From positions 1-64,000 of the forward strand of contig CAYYPH010000008.1 in assembly GCA_964473485.1 (NCBI GenBank): DNA of 64,000 nt. Reading direction: 5' to 3'. The notes beneath the pieces were generated by a model. The model did no database searches. It was not told where the DNA came from and worked only from the letters and a program-made list of their open reading frames with translations. Of this stretch, positions 23,487 to 32,186 are shown piece by piece. The DNA is from CAIVAT01 sp964473485. Its GTDB lineage: Bacteria; Bacteroidota; Bacteroidia; Bacteroidales; FEN-979. Position 1 is the stretch's first letter; the number at the start of each line of letters is the position of its first letter. The translations under genes and the position numbers were made by a program.

Positions 23487-24515
23487 TCAAAACTTCACTA
23501 CTGTAAAAACCGGCAAATGGTCGCTGTAGCCGCCGAAATATTCGCGTGAACTGGCGGTGCGGTTGGGAACCATCACCCCTGTGCGGTGCTTGTATAACAT
23601 CCAGTCTTCCTTGAAAACATACGACCAGGGTTCACTGATCCATGGCGATTTCCGGGTCTTTCGGGTCAGCAGGTTTCCCGAAACAATGATCTGGTCGAAT
23701 ACATCCCAGTCTTTGTAGAACAACGTTCCTTCGCCCTCCTTCTCCTTTTCTGTCATCAGGTTATAAAGGCCTGCTGGAATTGGTTTCGTACCGGCCGGCT
23801 TGGCCCCGAGTACGGCGGATACACTCGAATCACTGGGTTCATCGTTGAAATCGCCCATGAGCAGAATGTTTGCGAAGGGTTCATTTTTCAGGATTAAGTC
23901 GGTTACAGCTTTCAGGTAACGTGCATTTTCGAGGCGCTGTGCCTCCGTCACTTCCTGGCCTCCGCTTCTTGATTTCCAGTGGTTGACGATAAAATGGTAC
24001 CGGTTGTCATTCAGATCAGCCAGTGTTACGCACAGGATGGAGCGTGTGCGGAAAGAGGTAGCGGAGGGAAGCGAACGGTGGTTGATGTATGTCATCCGGT
24101 CGGTGCGGAAGACAAGGGCCACATCAATGCCCCTCGGATCCTCACCTTCCTCGAGGATCGCCCTGTAATTGCCTGATTTAAGCCTGGTTTTGCCAATCAG
24201 GTCCTGGAGTGCCGCAATGTTTTCAACTTCAGCCATCCCAATCACCTCGGGCAGGGAAATGCTGTCGATGGAGGCAAGAACTTTTGCCGTGTGCTCCAGT
24301 TTGGTAAGGTATCGGGGCGTGTTCCAGGCCACCGACGCACCCGGCAGGAAGTCCTTATCATCCTTTTTCGGATCATCGATGGTGTCGAAGAGGTTCTCAA
24401 CATTGTAAAAAACGATCTTTAGCTGGTGCTGGCGGTTCTTTTGCGGTTGCCCCTGTGCCATCAACGCCAGGAATCCCATTAAACCCAGTAACATGGCTAG
24501 TTTTGATCTTTTCAT
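23487..24515 (-). CDS. endonuclease/exonuclease/phosphatase-family protein, exported
   Basis: A 342-residue protein with a Sec-type signal (MLLGLMGFLALMAQGQ) and the EEP (DNase I-like) fold. Motifs: KIVFYNVENLFDT (Asn ligand), MAEVEN (metal Glu), FIVNHWKSRSGG, LLMGDFNDEP (Asp/Asn pair) and YSDHLPVF (catalytic His). The active site is complete. Members of this exported group may act as nucleases or on phosphoesters; substrate cannot be read from sequence. The start ATG at 24515 fits the signal peptide. Confidence 0.88.
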   Translation of the reverse strand: MKRSKLAMLLGLMGFLALMAQGQPQKNRQHQLKIVFYNVENLFDTIDDPKKDDKDFLPGASVAWNTPRYLTKLEHTAKVLASIDSISLPEVIGMAEVENIAALQDLIGKTRLKSGNYRAILEEGEDPRGIDVALVFRTDRMTYINHRSLPSATSFRTRSILCVTLADLNDNRYHFIVNHWKSRSGGQEVTEAQRLENARYLKAVTDLILKNEPFANILLMGDFNDEPSDSSVSAVLGAKPAGTKPIPAGLYNLMTEKEKEGEGTLFYKDWDVFDQIIVSGNLLTRKTRKSPWISEPWSYVFKEDWMLYKHRTGVMVPNRTASSREYFGGYSDHLPVFTVVKF

Positions 24516-24890
24516 AAATTGATTTTTCGGGGGTCGGTTTACTTACATTGTATGCCGGGAGGAACAGCAGCGTTGGTTTTGCAAACCTGTTCCGGTTCGG
24601 GATAACGTAATAACAGGGCTGCCCTGCAAAGTCTGCATGAAAATATGCAAACCCTTTTCATCGCAGCGGAATGGATGACATGGAACAAACCTGCCCCGGG
24701 AAAAGCATAAGACCCATGTTTTTACCGTTCTACAGCGGTATTACGGCTTCATGGTCCATCAACTTCCACCGGGGCAGACGATGTCATGGTTCGGTATTTT
24801 AACCGGTTGGCAGAATCAGGACAGGTGAACAGGACTTTTCAGTCGCACCGGTATCCGGCGGTCATCCAACCAGGGTTGTAATACCCAACC
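24516..24890. other. 375-bp intergenic region with a long-range inverted repeat
   Basis: No reading frame with coding character is seen. The arms ctgccccgg (24691-24699) and ccggggcag (24769-24777) are exact complements and enclose about 70 nt, which contain a smaller hairpin (taccg ... cggta, about 24723-24740). This might be a structured 5' leader for the minus-strand nuclease gene or a small RNA. There is no match to a family I recognise. Confidence 0.3.
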
Positions 24891-25742
24891 TTAATCCACT
24901 ACGATCACCAGGTATTTCGAGTTTGACCAAAAGGCTTTGTAATCGAGGATCTGCAGCGCCTGGATCACCTTTTTATCACCGGAGAACTTGTAGGAACTCG
25001 ATGGATGGCTGGAGATGATCTTTGCTTTCTTGCTCAGGATAGAGATCTCAGTGGTGTTCCTGATGTCAATCTTTGTAAAAAGGTCTTTGTTGAAATCGGC
25101 CAGCACTTCACCGCTTTTGATGATGCCGCTTTTCTTCAGTTCCTTGTTGGTGCCGATGACATAATAGGCTGTGTTGAGCGCTTCATCCTGCGCGGCGATG
25201 GTCTGGTTCTGGCTGCTGATCTGCGATCCCTGGTCCTTAACGGTTCTGCTCAGGGTGTCGATCTTCAGGTTGGCCATCTCGAAGGCGGTGTTCAGCTTTG
25301 CCAGGCGGGCGCGGAGGTCTTCGATCTCTGCAGCCTTTACGGCCAGGTCTTTATTCAGACGCTCAACCATTTTGTTGAGTTCATCGACCTTCATATTGGC
25401 ATTCTTCAGCTTTTTCGACAGGGCCGCAATGGTCTCACGGTTCTTCTGCATGAGGCTGTAGATGGTCTGAATATCGCTCTTGATCTGTTCTTTGGCCGAC
25501 AGTTTCAGTTCTCCTCCGCGGTCGGTCGTCAGGTTGATCAGGTTCTCTTTCTGCTTGATGGTGTCCAGGGTTCCCTGGATCTCGTTGATGGAACGGATGA
25601 ATTCATTGATGGCTTCATCCTTTTGCATGGTCTGGCTCATGAGGCTGTCGTTCTTAGCCTGCATTTCCTGGGCTTTTTTCTCGGCTTCACGTCCGCAGGC
25701 GATGAATACCGGAATCATCAGAAGCAATAGATACTTTTTCAT
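24891..25742 (-). CDS. coiled-coil lipoprotein of unknown function
   Basis: A 283-residue predicted lipoprotein (lipobox FIAC near residues 13-16). Residues of about 20-190 are strongly heptad-patterned, charged and almost free of proline and glycine, predicting a long coiled coil (for example KKLKNANMKVDELNKMVERL). The C-terminal 90 residues form a small globular part that includes AYYVIGTNKELKKSGII. I have seen this architecture in Bacteroidota but cannot name a function. It probably spans part of the periplasm. Confidence 0.75.
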   Translation of the reverse strand: MKKYLLLLMIPVFIACGREAEKKAQEMQAKNDSLMSQTMQKDEAINEFIRSINEIQGTLDTIKQKENLINLTTDRGGELKLSAKEQIKSDIQTIYSLMQKNRETIAALSKKLKNANMKVDELNKMVERLNKDLAVKAAEIEDLRARLAKLNTAFEMANLKIDTLSRTVKDQGSQISSQNQTIAAQDEALNTAYYVIGTNKELKKSGIIKSGEVLADFNKDLFTKIDIRNTTEISILSKKAKIISSHPSSSYKFSGDKKVIQALQILDYKAFWSNSKYLVIVVD

Positions 25743-25830
25743 TTTGATCGGTTTAAATTTGGTGCAAAATTAAACAGAAAATCATAATTCTATACCGTTT
25801 CCATATCTTTACACCCGAAATTGTTCGGAT

Positions 25831-27018
25831 ATGCAAAACGTCAGGCTGAAACCCGGTAAAGACGCGGCCGTCAGGAGATTCCACCCGTGGATCTTCTCCG
25901 GGGCCATAGCCGGTACTTCCGGCAATCCCTTGCCGGGCGACATCGTGGCCGTAAGTGATCATCAGGGTATCTTACTGGGTTACGGTCACTTCGCTGAAGG
26001 GAATATTGCTGTTAAGATGTTTTCTTTTGGCAAAGAACCACCCGACGACACTTTCTGGCATCAGAAAATCAAGAATGCCTGCGATGCCAGGCGCCGCCCT
26101 GGAATCACCAACGATTCGCTGAACAATGCCTGCCGGCTTGTTTTTTCGGAGGGCGACAGGCTTCCGGGATTGATCATCGATTATTATAACGGCGTTGCCG
26201 TCATGCAAGCCCACTCGACCGGGATGCACCGCCTTCTCCCGGTTTTTACCCGGTCGCTGCAGATGATTTTCGGCGGATCGCTGACTGCTGTTTACGACAA
26301 GAGTTCAGATACGGTGCCCATGGCCGGGCAGGGGAGCGGAGAGCGACCGGCCGGGCAATTTCTTTTCGGATCATCCGGGCCCGTTGATATTATTGAAAAC
26401 GGGAATGTCTTCAGGATCGATTTCGTGAATGGTCAGAAGACAGGCTTTTTTCTTGATCAGCGCGAAAACCGGAAACTGGTGGGGGAGTATTCTGGAGGAC
26501 GGAAGGTGCTGAATGCTTTTTGCTACAGCGGTGCATTTTCGGTATATGCACTAAAAGGCGGCGCCGCTTCGGTTCTGTCGGTCGACATTTCCGCACGCGC
26601 CGTTGCCTGGGCAAAGGAGAATGCAGCGTTGAACGGGTTCACTGGCCCTGAACACGCAACTGCCGTGGCCGATGTCAAACAGTTCCTGGTCACCGGCGAA
26701 GAACGGTACGATATGATCATTCTCGATCCTCCGGCATTCGCGAAGAGCCACCAGGTGACCAACAACGCCCTGCACGCCTATAAGCATATCAATATAGCCG
26801 CACTGAAACGCCTGGAGCCGGGAGGCATCTTGTGCACTTTCTCCTGTTCCCAGGCCATTTCAAGGGAGACATTCAGGTCGATGGTCCAGTCGGCAGCCAT
26901 CGAAACAGGCCATAGGGTCAGGATACTGCACCACCTTTCGCAGGGCCCCGATCACCCGGTCGATATCTGTCATCCCGAGGGCGAATACCTCAAAGGATTG
27001 ATCGTGGAGGTTGACTGA
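25831..27018 (+). CDS. class I SAM-dependent rRNA methyltransferase (RlmI-like)
   Basis: A 395-residue protein with an N-terminal PUA domain (LKPGKDAAVRRFHPWIFSGA) and a C-terminal Rossmann methyltransferase. Motifs: TGFFLDQRENR, VLNAFCYSGAFSVYAL (SAM loop), VDISARAVAWAKENA and the catalytic-region LDPPAFAKSH. The last is typical of the RlmI/RlmK group that methylates cytosine C5 in 23S rRNA; the exact position modified is inferred only at family level. A TATCTTTA box at 25804-25811, 19 bp before the ATG, resembles a -7 element. Confidence 0.9.
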   Translation: MQNVRLKPGKDAAVRRFHPWIFSGAIAGTSGNPLPGDIVAVSDHQGILLGYGHFAEGNIAVKMFSFGKEPPDDTFWHQKIKNACDARRRPGITNDSLNNACRLVFSEGDRLPGLIIDYYNGVAVMQAHSTGMHRLLPVFTRSLQMIFGGSLTAVYDKSSDTVPMAGQGSGERPAGQFLFGSSGPVDIIENGNVFRIDFVNGQKTGFFLDQRENRKLVGEYSGGRKVLNAFCYSGAFSVYALKGGAASVLSVDISARAVAWAKENAALNGFTGPEHATAVADVKQFLVTGEERYDMIILDPPAFAKSHQVTNNALHAYKHINIAALKRLEPGGILCTFSCSQAISRETFRSMVQSAAIETGHRVRILHHLSQGPDHPVDICHPEGEYLKGLIVEVD

Positions 27019-27063
27019 GAAACCCGGAATGAACAGCTGATCCGTATTTACCTGACCTGGAAG

Positions 27064-27110
27064 AACCAGAATCAAAAATCAAACGGCAAAGTCAAAATGC
27101 AAAATGCACG
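27064..27110. repeat. short A-rich heptamer-like tract
   Basis: Units such as atcaaaa, gtcaaaa and tgcaaaa recur with approximate 7-bp spacing between the methyltransferase and aminotransferase genes. A related tract lies at 33118-33160. Confidence 0.55.
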
Positions 27111-27177
27111 TGCCTTTGTCGAAATTTTATGCCAAAAAAAATTCAAATCGAAAGATAAGGCACTATAAATAAGACCA

Positions 27178-28374
27178 ATGAACGAGTTGCTCCCGAAGCC
27201 CGGCGAATTCGCACCTCTGTGGGATCTTGACCCCGGTTTCGTTTTTCTAAACCATGGCTCATTCGGTGCATGCCCTTCCGCGATCCTTGAAAAGCAAACT
27301 GCCTTCCGCCATCGCCTTGAGAGCCAGCCGGTCCGTTTTCTCATCCGCGAGATGGAGACCCTGTTTGAAGCGGCAAGGCACAGGGTTGCCTTGTTTGCCG
27401 GGGCGCTGTCCGAGAACCTCGTTTTCGTTCAAAATGCCACCGCCGCCGTCAATGCCGTCTTCAGGTCGTTGCGATTCAACCAGGGCGATGAGATCATTTT
27501 TACCAGCCATATTTACCCCGCCTGTAAAAGGGTGCTCGAATACATAGCAGTGACAACGGGAGCACGACTGATTGAAGCGAAAGTGGGTTTTTCGGTATCT
27601 TCAAGTGATGATATTACCAGGGCTGTGCTTGGTAGGGTAAGTTCAAAGACCCGTATCGCCCTCATCGATCACATTTCATCGGCCACAGCCATGATCTATC
27701 CGGTTGATGAACTGGTCGGTGAACTGAACCGTCGGGGTGTTGATACGATGATCGACGGAGCCCATGCCCTTGGCTCCATTCCCATCGACCTTGAAAAGAC
27801 AGGGGCTGCTTACTACACTGCCAACTGCCACAAGTGGCTGTGTGCGCCCAAGAGTGCGGCCATCCTGTACGTGCGGGAGGATAAACAGAAGGGGATCATC
27901 CCCCCGGTGATCAGCCATGCAGGGCATGTTGCAGAGAGTTTTACGGAGCGGTTTTTCTGGCCCGGCACCTACGACCCATCTGCCGTGCTTTGCACCGCAG
28001 CGGTTATTGATTACCTGGGATCGGTGGTGCAGGGCGGTTGGCCTGCGATCATGCAACACAACCACCTGCTGTGTCTTGAAGCCAGAGATCTGCTATGTCA
28101 CGGGCTTGACGCGGTTTCATCCTGCCCTGACGAAATGGTGCCCTCGATGGCGTCGGTGAGGCTGCCGGTTCCCGCCTCATACACGGTTCCCGATTACAAA
28201 AGCATCGGGTCGTTCCAGGATCATCTTTACCAGCGCTACCGGATCGAGGTGCCTGTGTGGTTCTGGGGCGATCCGGAGATCTGTTTTCTCCGTATATCGG
28301 CACAACTGTACAATTCACCGGAGCAGTACCGGTACCTCCTGGATGCTATAAAGGAGACGGTTGAAGTCATCTGA
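27178..28374 (+). CDS. class V aminotransferase-fold PLP enzyme (isopenicillin N epimerase-like)
   Basis: A 398-residue fold-type I PLP enzyme. FLNHGSFGACP near residues 22-32 is the N-terminal signature of the isopenicillin N epimerase/cysteine desulfurase-like group. The cofactor aspartate and neighbours are in MIDGAHALGSIP, and the PLP lysine is in ANCHKWLCAPKSAAIL. The name epimerase reflects family only; members also include desulfurases and lyases. No partner genes for a specific pathway are adjacent. The ATG at 27178 agrees with the family N-terminus. Confidence 0.85.
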   Translation: MNELLPKPGEFAPLWDLDPGFVFLNHGSFGACPSAILEKQTAFRHRLESQPVRFLIREMETLFEAARHRVALFAGALSENLVFVQNATAAVNAVFRSLRFNQGDEIIFTSHIYPACKRVLEYIAVTTGARLIEAKVGFSVSSSDDITRAVLGRVSSKTRIALIDHISSATAMIYPVDELVGELNRRGVDTMIDGAHALGSIPIDLEKTGAAYYTANCHKWLCAPKSAAILYVREDKQKGIIPPVISHAGHVAESFTERFFWPGTYDPSAVLCTAAVIDYLGSVVQGGWPAIMQHNHLLCLEARDLLCHGLDAVSSCPDEMVPSMASVRLPVPASYTVPDYKSIGSFQDHLYQRYRIEVPVWFWGDPEICFLRISAQLYNSPEQYRYLLDAIKETVEVI

Positions 28375-28549
28375 TGAGGGCATTCCTGAAAGAATTCCGA
28401 ATCGGGTAAGGTTTGTAGGCTGAATCGGAACAGGTTTGCAAAATTGGTGTTGTTGTTTCTCTCGTTATAACAGCACACCATGGGAAATGCCGTGTATTTT
28501 AATTCAGATGTAGTATACATAATGACCGGCAGGATAATCTGATCCGTTC

Positions 28550-29761
28550 TCACCGGAGAACCACAATCACCGGATGATCCCTGGTTCTTTCATCACCCCG
28601 CAACACATAGCATCCGCGTGGCCATCCCGCACACCCGATCATCGTGGTGCCTGCTTTGAAAGTGCCGGTGTAAATCCTGGTTCCCCTGGCATCAATAAAG
28701 GAAAGAATACAGGTTCTTTGTACCGTCACCGATATCATGGCGGTTGCCGGGTTGGGTGATACGAACGGCGGGGCCTGAGATCCGTTTTCATATGTTCCGC
28801 CTATCGGGAAATAGCCTCCGTTGGTGGTCTTCAGGATGGTACAGCTTGACGGGCAGCAGGCTTTGGTACACCCGCCCACTGCAAATCCGGTGTCTTCGGC
28901 CGGGAAACAGATGGCCACAAGATGTTCGGAAGTGCCCGATTTCTGCTTGCTCCATGCTTCGCCGCCGTTCATCGTTTTAATGATGGTGCCCGAACTGCCT
29001 GCGCCGTACCCGCGATCCGCATCAAGAAAACAGAGCGCATCGATCATCTCACCCTGCGTTGCAGACCAGGATTCTCCGCCATCCATCGTTTTCAGTATGG
29101 TTCCGCCTGTACCGCTTACATAACCGATGTGCGGTGCCGGAAACACAACGGAGTTGAACAAATCAAAGCTTTGATGAACCGGTATCCAGGTGACCCCTCC
29201 GTCGGTCGACCTGAGGACGAAGCCCTTGCAGAAGCCTGACCCATCTGATCCACCGGCTATGTAGCCGGTATCGGCCGAGGTAAAGTAAACCGAGCAGAGT
29301 TCTCCGCCCAACGCGTCGACCGGGTAGACCGTCCAGTGGCAGCCCCCGTCGGTGGTTTTCAGCAACTCAGCAGGTCCCAGCATGTACCCGGTCAGCCTGT
29401 CGATGAACTGAATGCTGCGAAGGGTTGCGGTAGTGCCCGATAGCTGTCTGTCCCAGGTATTCCCTCCGTCGGCGGTGATCAGGATGGTGCCGTCCGTGCC
29501 GGCCACATAACCGGTATCGCTGCCGGTGAAAAAAACCGATTTCAGCCATTCCGCTGTACCGGAATTCAGAATCTGCCAGTGTTCACCTCCATCGCCTGTG
29601 CGGATGATAAGTCCATGATCTCCGACCACATATCCTGTCCTGGTGTCACAAAAAAATACTCCGCTCAGGGGTTCAGCAGTACCCGGATTCAGTTTGATCC
29701 ACTGACCTGCAGCACCTGTTACCGCCAGTATAAAAGCCAGAAACCAAATCCATTTTTTCAT
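28550..29761 (-). CDS. T9SS-secreted Ycf48/BNR-type beta-propeller protein
   Basis: A 403-residue exported protein from the ATG at 29761 (signal MKKWIWFLAFILAVTGAAGQ); an upstream in-frame ATG at 29836 would place 25 polar residues before the signal. Seven or so repeats follow with the pattern 'GYVVGDHGLIIRTGDGGEHW', 'GYVAGTDGTILITADGGNTW', 'GYGAGSSGTIIKTMNGGEAW'. These resemble the Ycf48/BNR propeller rather than a glycosidase, and no sialidase catalytic residues are visible. The end is a short sorting-type domain (VSPNPATAMISVTV ... PRGCYVLRGDE). Probably a cell-surface binding protein. Confidence 0.82.
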   Translation of the reverse strand: MKKWIWFLAFILAVTGAAGQWIKLNPGTAEPLSGVFFCDTRTGYVVGDHGLIIRTGDGGEHWQILNSGTAEWLKSVFFTGSDTGYVAGTDGTILITADGGNTWDRQLSGTTATLRSIQFIDRLTGYMLGPAELLKTTDGGCHWTVYPVDALGGELCSVYFTSADTGYIAGGSDGSGFCKGFVLRSTDGGVTWIPVHQSFDLFNSVVFPAPHIGYVSGTGGTILKTMDGGESWSATQGEMIDALCFLDADRGYGAGSSGTIIKTMNGGEAWSKQKSGTSEHLVAICFPAEDTGFAVGGCTKACCPSSCTILKTTNGGYFPIGGTYENGSQAPPFVSPNPATAMISVTVQRTCILSFIDARGTRIYTGTFKAGTTMIGCAGWPRGCYVLRGDERTRDHPVIVVLR

Positions 29762-29882
29762 AACCACTCCTCCGGACGATTCATAAATACCAGTAGATAG
29801 AGTTGGTCCGAGTGATGTCCTTGTTCCGGAGGTCACTGCCGTGGCGGGAGCTCAGGCAGTCGGGTTGGCTGGATGGTTGAAA

Positions 29883-29902
29883 TTAATGCGTCACGGCATT
29901 AA
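29883..29902. promoter_or_regulatory. 7-bp inverted repeat upstream of the propeller protein gene
   Basis: ttaatgc-gtcacg-gcattaa is a perfect inverted repeat. On the minus strand it follows a TATCTTTA box (29925-29918) and precedes the ATG at 29761 by about 120 bp. It could be an operator or a leader hairpin. No regulator gene for this promoter is identified. Confidence 0.35.
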
Positions 29903-29996
29903 CCCCAATTTGTGCCATAAAGATACGAAGAAAAAAGGAGGAAAGCAAGGTGGGAGTGAAATAATAAAACCTGTCCAACTGATTGGGACCATCTCA

Positions 29997-30593
29997 TCAT
30001 GATCTTGCGAATTCAATCAGGGGTTCAAGAATCCCTTTGTCTGCCTTGTAAATCGCATTCAGGTATCTTTTCCTTGTTTCGCCTATTTTTGAAAGAGTCG
30101 TTTTACCCCACGAAAAAGCAGGTCTATTGTAACCATGCATTATGAGGATATCAGCGCAAAGCCTGGAATGTCGTCCGTTACCGTTTGGGAAAATGTGGGT
30201 TTTTACCAATCTGTGCTTGAACCGGATGGCTATTTCATCCGGCACGTAGACATCGTGTTCGATCCAGTATCTGCAATCATCCAGGAGTTGCCTTAATTCT
30301 GAAGAAATCTGAAATTTATCAACCCCGATATTTTTATTTGTTTTCCTTACCGTTCCTGCCCATTTCCAGACGACACCAAACATCTGCCTGTGAACTTCAA
30401 GAATAAATTTTTCTGTCAGGATTTCTTTAATGGAGAATTTTTTTCGCATAGCCCATGCCATTGCCTGTTCTATATTTTTTTGCTCAAACTCATCTAATTC
30501 TCCTCTTGTAGAAATGGTTCTGATTCTAAGTCCTTCCATTTCATCCTCGTCAATTGGTGTCTGACCCTCGATATATTCCAATTTTAATCCCAT
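29997..30593 (-). CDS. Fic-domain protein of the 'mobile mystery protein B' type
   Basis: A 198-residue protein with an intact Fic core HIFPNGNGRHSR at residues 133-144 (canonical HPFxxGNGRxxR; proline replaced by isoleucine at the second position). The catalytic His, the phosphate-binding GNG and the Arg residues are all present, so AMP or other nucleotide transfer to a target is plausible. An N-terminal STRGELDEFEQKNI segment is like the conserved helix in this subfamily, and may play the inhibitory part. It overlaps the upstream XRE gene by 10 bp, giving a two-gene operon. The family name reflects its frequent occurrence in mobile regions. The region is lower in GC than its neighbours. Confidence 0.88.
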   Translation of the reverse strand: MGLKLEYIEGQTPIDEDEMEGLRIRTISTRGELDEFEQKNIEQAMAWAMRKKFSIKEILTEKFILEVHRQMFGVVWKWAGTVRKTNKNIGVDKFQISSELRQLLDDCRYWIEHDVYVPDEIAIRFKHRLVKTHIFPNGNGRHSRLCADILIMHGYNRPAFSWGKTTLSKIGETRKRYLNAIYKADKGILEPLIEFARS

Positions 30594-31042
30594 AAATACC
30601 GTGGCATTTCATGTTTTAACTCTGCCGTTTTCTCCTGAATGGCCTTGCGAAGTCTTGTTTCGGTATTACCCTGATCTTCCAGGACCATGCTTGCAGATGT
30701 TCTTCTTACAATCTCCTCAGCTATTTCCTTTGCCCGGTTTTCGATCATCTTTTCCAATGAGCCGGCTCGTGGAATATATCCATACACCAGTTTCATATCA
30801 AGAGCAGCTCCAACCTGCCGCAGGACGGTCAGTGATACCGTTCCGTTTTTCTCCCGTTCCTCAATTTCTTTTGCACTCTGCGCTGTTATGTTTAATCTTT
30901 TACCCAGTTGACGCAATGACATCCCCAGGGCATTCCGGATGGAATATAACCACCCTTCGTGTGGAATTACAAACGAGTCAAGGAGCATTATCTCTTGTAT
31001 CCTTTTATCTACCTGATCCAGAATTAATTTTTGTTTTTTCAT
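30584..31042 (-). CDS. XRE-type HTH protein of the 'mobile mystery protein A' type
   Basis: A 152-residue DNA-binding protein encoded directly upstream of, and overlapping, the Fic gene. The helix-turn-helix lies in IRNALGMSLRQLGKRLNITA (about residues 36-55) followed by EIEEREKNGTVSLTVLRQVG. The C-terminal half is charged and probably helical. The pairing and order (A then B) match the known mobile mystery pair, in which A is the candidate antitoxin/autoregulator of B. Its own start codon overlaps an inverted repeat that recurs upstream (see operators), which strongly suggests autoregulation. Confidence 0.88.
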   Translation of the reverse strand: MKKQKLILDQVDKRIQEIMLLDSFVIPHEGWLYSIRNALGMSLRQLGKRLNITAQSAKEIEEREKNGTVSLTVLRQVGAALDMKLVYGYIPRAGSLEKMIENRAKEIAEEIVRRTSASMVLEDQGNTETRLRKAIQEKTAELKHEMPRYLWD

Positions 31043-31057
31043 AAGGGTATAGCCTTA
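31042..31057. promoter_or_regulatory. operator-like palindrome O1 (taagg-N6-cctta)
   Basis: TAAGG GTATAG CCTTA overlaps the ATG of the XRE gene. An equivalent palindrome with the same half-sites and almost the same spacer is at 31106-31121. Binding here would block translation start and elongation. Confidence 0.7.
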
Positions 31058-31067
31058 AAATATTTTA

Positions 31068-31099
31068 CAAAAATAAGGCTTAAACCTGAAATTAGCAAA
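31068..31099 (-). promoter_or_regulatory. promoter of the XRE-Fic operon
   Basis: On the minus strand TTTG (31099-31096) is followed after 20 bp by TATTTTTG (31075-31068), matching the Bacteroidota TTTG-N19/20-TAnnTTTG consensus. The expected transcript start is near 31061, about 20 bp before the ATG. A compact palindrome TAAGGCTTA (31074-31082) overlaps the -7 box and the spacer. Confidence 0.7.
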
Positions 31100-31105
31100 T
31101 TTAAT

Positions 31106-31121
31106 TAAGGGTATTGCCTTA
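31106..31121. promoter_or_regulatory. operator-like palindrome O2 (taagg-N6-cctta)
   Basis: TAAGG GTATTG CCTTA lies just upstream of the -33 box of the XRE-Fic promoter. Only one spacer base differs from O1. With the middle TAAGGCTTA site, three related palindromes bracket and overlap the promoter. Confidence 0.7.
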
Positions 31122-31255
31122 TCATTCAGTCTTTATGGCATGTATGTAATCTTACAAGCATCTCACCGAAAAACGTTTCAACCTCCATGATGGGTACAAT
31201 GAAATAACCGTGTCAACACCATTAATAGGCTGTACAATGCCGTACCTTTGTCATT

Positions 31256-31657
31256 ATGACGAAGGATCATCTCGTAATATTCGGTGGCGAATGCAATTTA
31301 TGCAACAGCACCGTTCAATTCATAATCAAGCGGGATAGAAAAAAGAGATTTTCGTTCACGACATACCAGTCCAAGACGGGACAGGATATTTTAAAACAGA
31401 ACGGCATTCCTGTAAAAGACCAATGAACCGTCGTTTACTTAAAAAACGGTGTTCCCTGTTTTAAATCCAAGGCAGTCTTGGAAATTTTGAGGGATTTGGG
31501 ATGCTGCTGGAATTTACTTTACATCCTGATTGTCATCCCGCCGTTTCTTCGCGATTTTGTTTATGATATCATTGCGAAGAACAGGTACAAGGTTTTCGGC
31601 AAGAGAGAATCCTGCATGGTGCCGACCTTAGAACAAATGGATAGATTTCTGCAATAA
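31256..31657 (+). pseudogene. DCC-family thiol-disulfide oxidoreductase-like gene with one in-frame TGA
   Basis: Reading from the ATG at 31256 gives MTKDHLVIFGGECNLCN and on to GIPVKDQ, then TGA at 31424-31426. In the same frame it continues TVVYLKNGVPCFKSKAVLEI, ending with KRESCMVPTLEQMDRFLQ and TAA at 31657. The total of 133 codons is the normal length of the DCC (DUF393) family, and both halves are conserved, so one nonsense codon interrupts an otherwise full gene. The motif DGxCxLC has become GGECNLC, a second change from the consensus. A TACCTTTG box (31243-31250) lies 5 bp upstream. It could be a recent pseudogene or a sequencing error; TGA serves as a normal stop elsewhere in the window. 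Confidence 0.85.
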
Positions 31658-31985
31658 TTCCTCGTTATAATTGATAGCCTGAGTTCGTTCTCTGGGTTGA
31701 AAACATTACATTGCTCAAATTGAGATGGCCAAAAAGGTTAAAGACTTCAGGATTGAATAACAAAGAAAAGTGAAGATAGAGCGTGAATTTTTTCGATAAT
31801 TTCCTGACTCCATAATTACATTAAATGAAGAAAGTCAGCGTAACTTGCAGACTTTCAGTGTAGCGGGGGCAGGATTACCTTCGGTGATCCGTTGGTGGGG
31901 GGCTTTACAACCTCTCCCTCATTCGCTCCGCTCATACGGTCTTTTTCTTCTCCCGCCTTCGCACTCATGCAAGCATGATGCATCG
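31658..31985. other. non-coding region with a copy of the tRNA-fMet 3' end
   Basis: No convincing gene. The 18-bp sequence tgtagcgggggcaggatt at 31859-31876 is identical to 32030-32047, the 3' end of tRNA-fMet plus two flanking bases. Such displaced tRNA ends are typical scars of integrase attachment. The 153 bp between the copies include the tRNA terminator. The remainder, 31658-31858, shows nothing recognisable. Confidence 0.65.
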
Positions 31986-32027
31986 GCGAAAAAAGAAAAA
32001 TCCCGGTTGCTTTCGCAACAGGGATTT
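31986..32027 (-). terminator. intrinsic terminator of tRNA-fMet
   Basis: On the minus strand a stem AAATCCC(T)GTTGC / GCAACC(G)GGGATTT closes on GAAA. It spans 32027-31998 and is followed by a T-rich run (TTTTTCTTTTTTC). It begins four bases after the tRNA's discriminator base. Confidence 0.85.
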
Positions 32028-32031
32028 GTTG

Positions 32032-32103
<72 letters not shown>

Positions 32104-32141
32104 GTATATTTTTGTGTACCTTTGTACGCTCTTTCGGTTTG

Positions 32142-32172
32142 CAAAGATACTTTTAATTTTCTTATCTCCAAA
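32142..32172 (-). promoter_or_regulatory. consensus Bacteroidota promoter for tRNA-fMet
   Basis: On the minus strand TTTG (32172-32169), a 19-bp spacer and TATCTTTG (32149-32142) match the TTTG-N19-TAnnTTTG consensus exactly. The expected start is about 30 bp upstream of the tRNA 5' end. The -33 box lies close to the divergent era start codon, so the two promoters share the interval. Confidence 0.8.
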
Positions 32173-32186
32173 AATGTTGAAAAATT

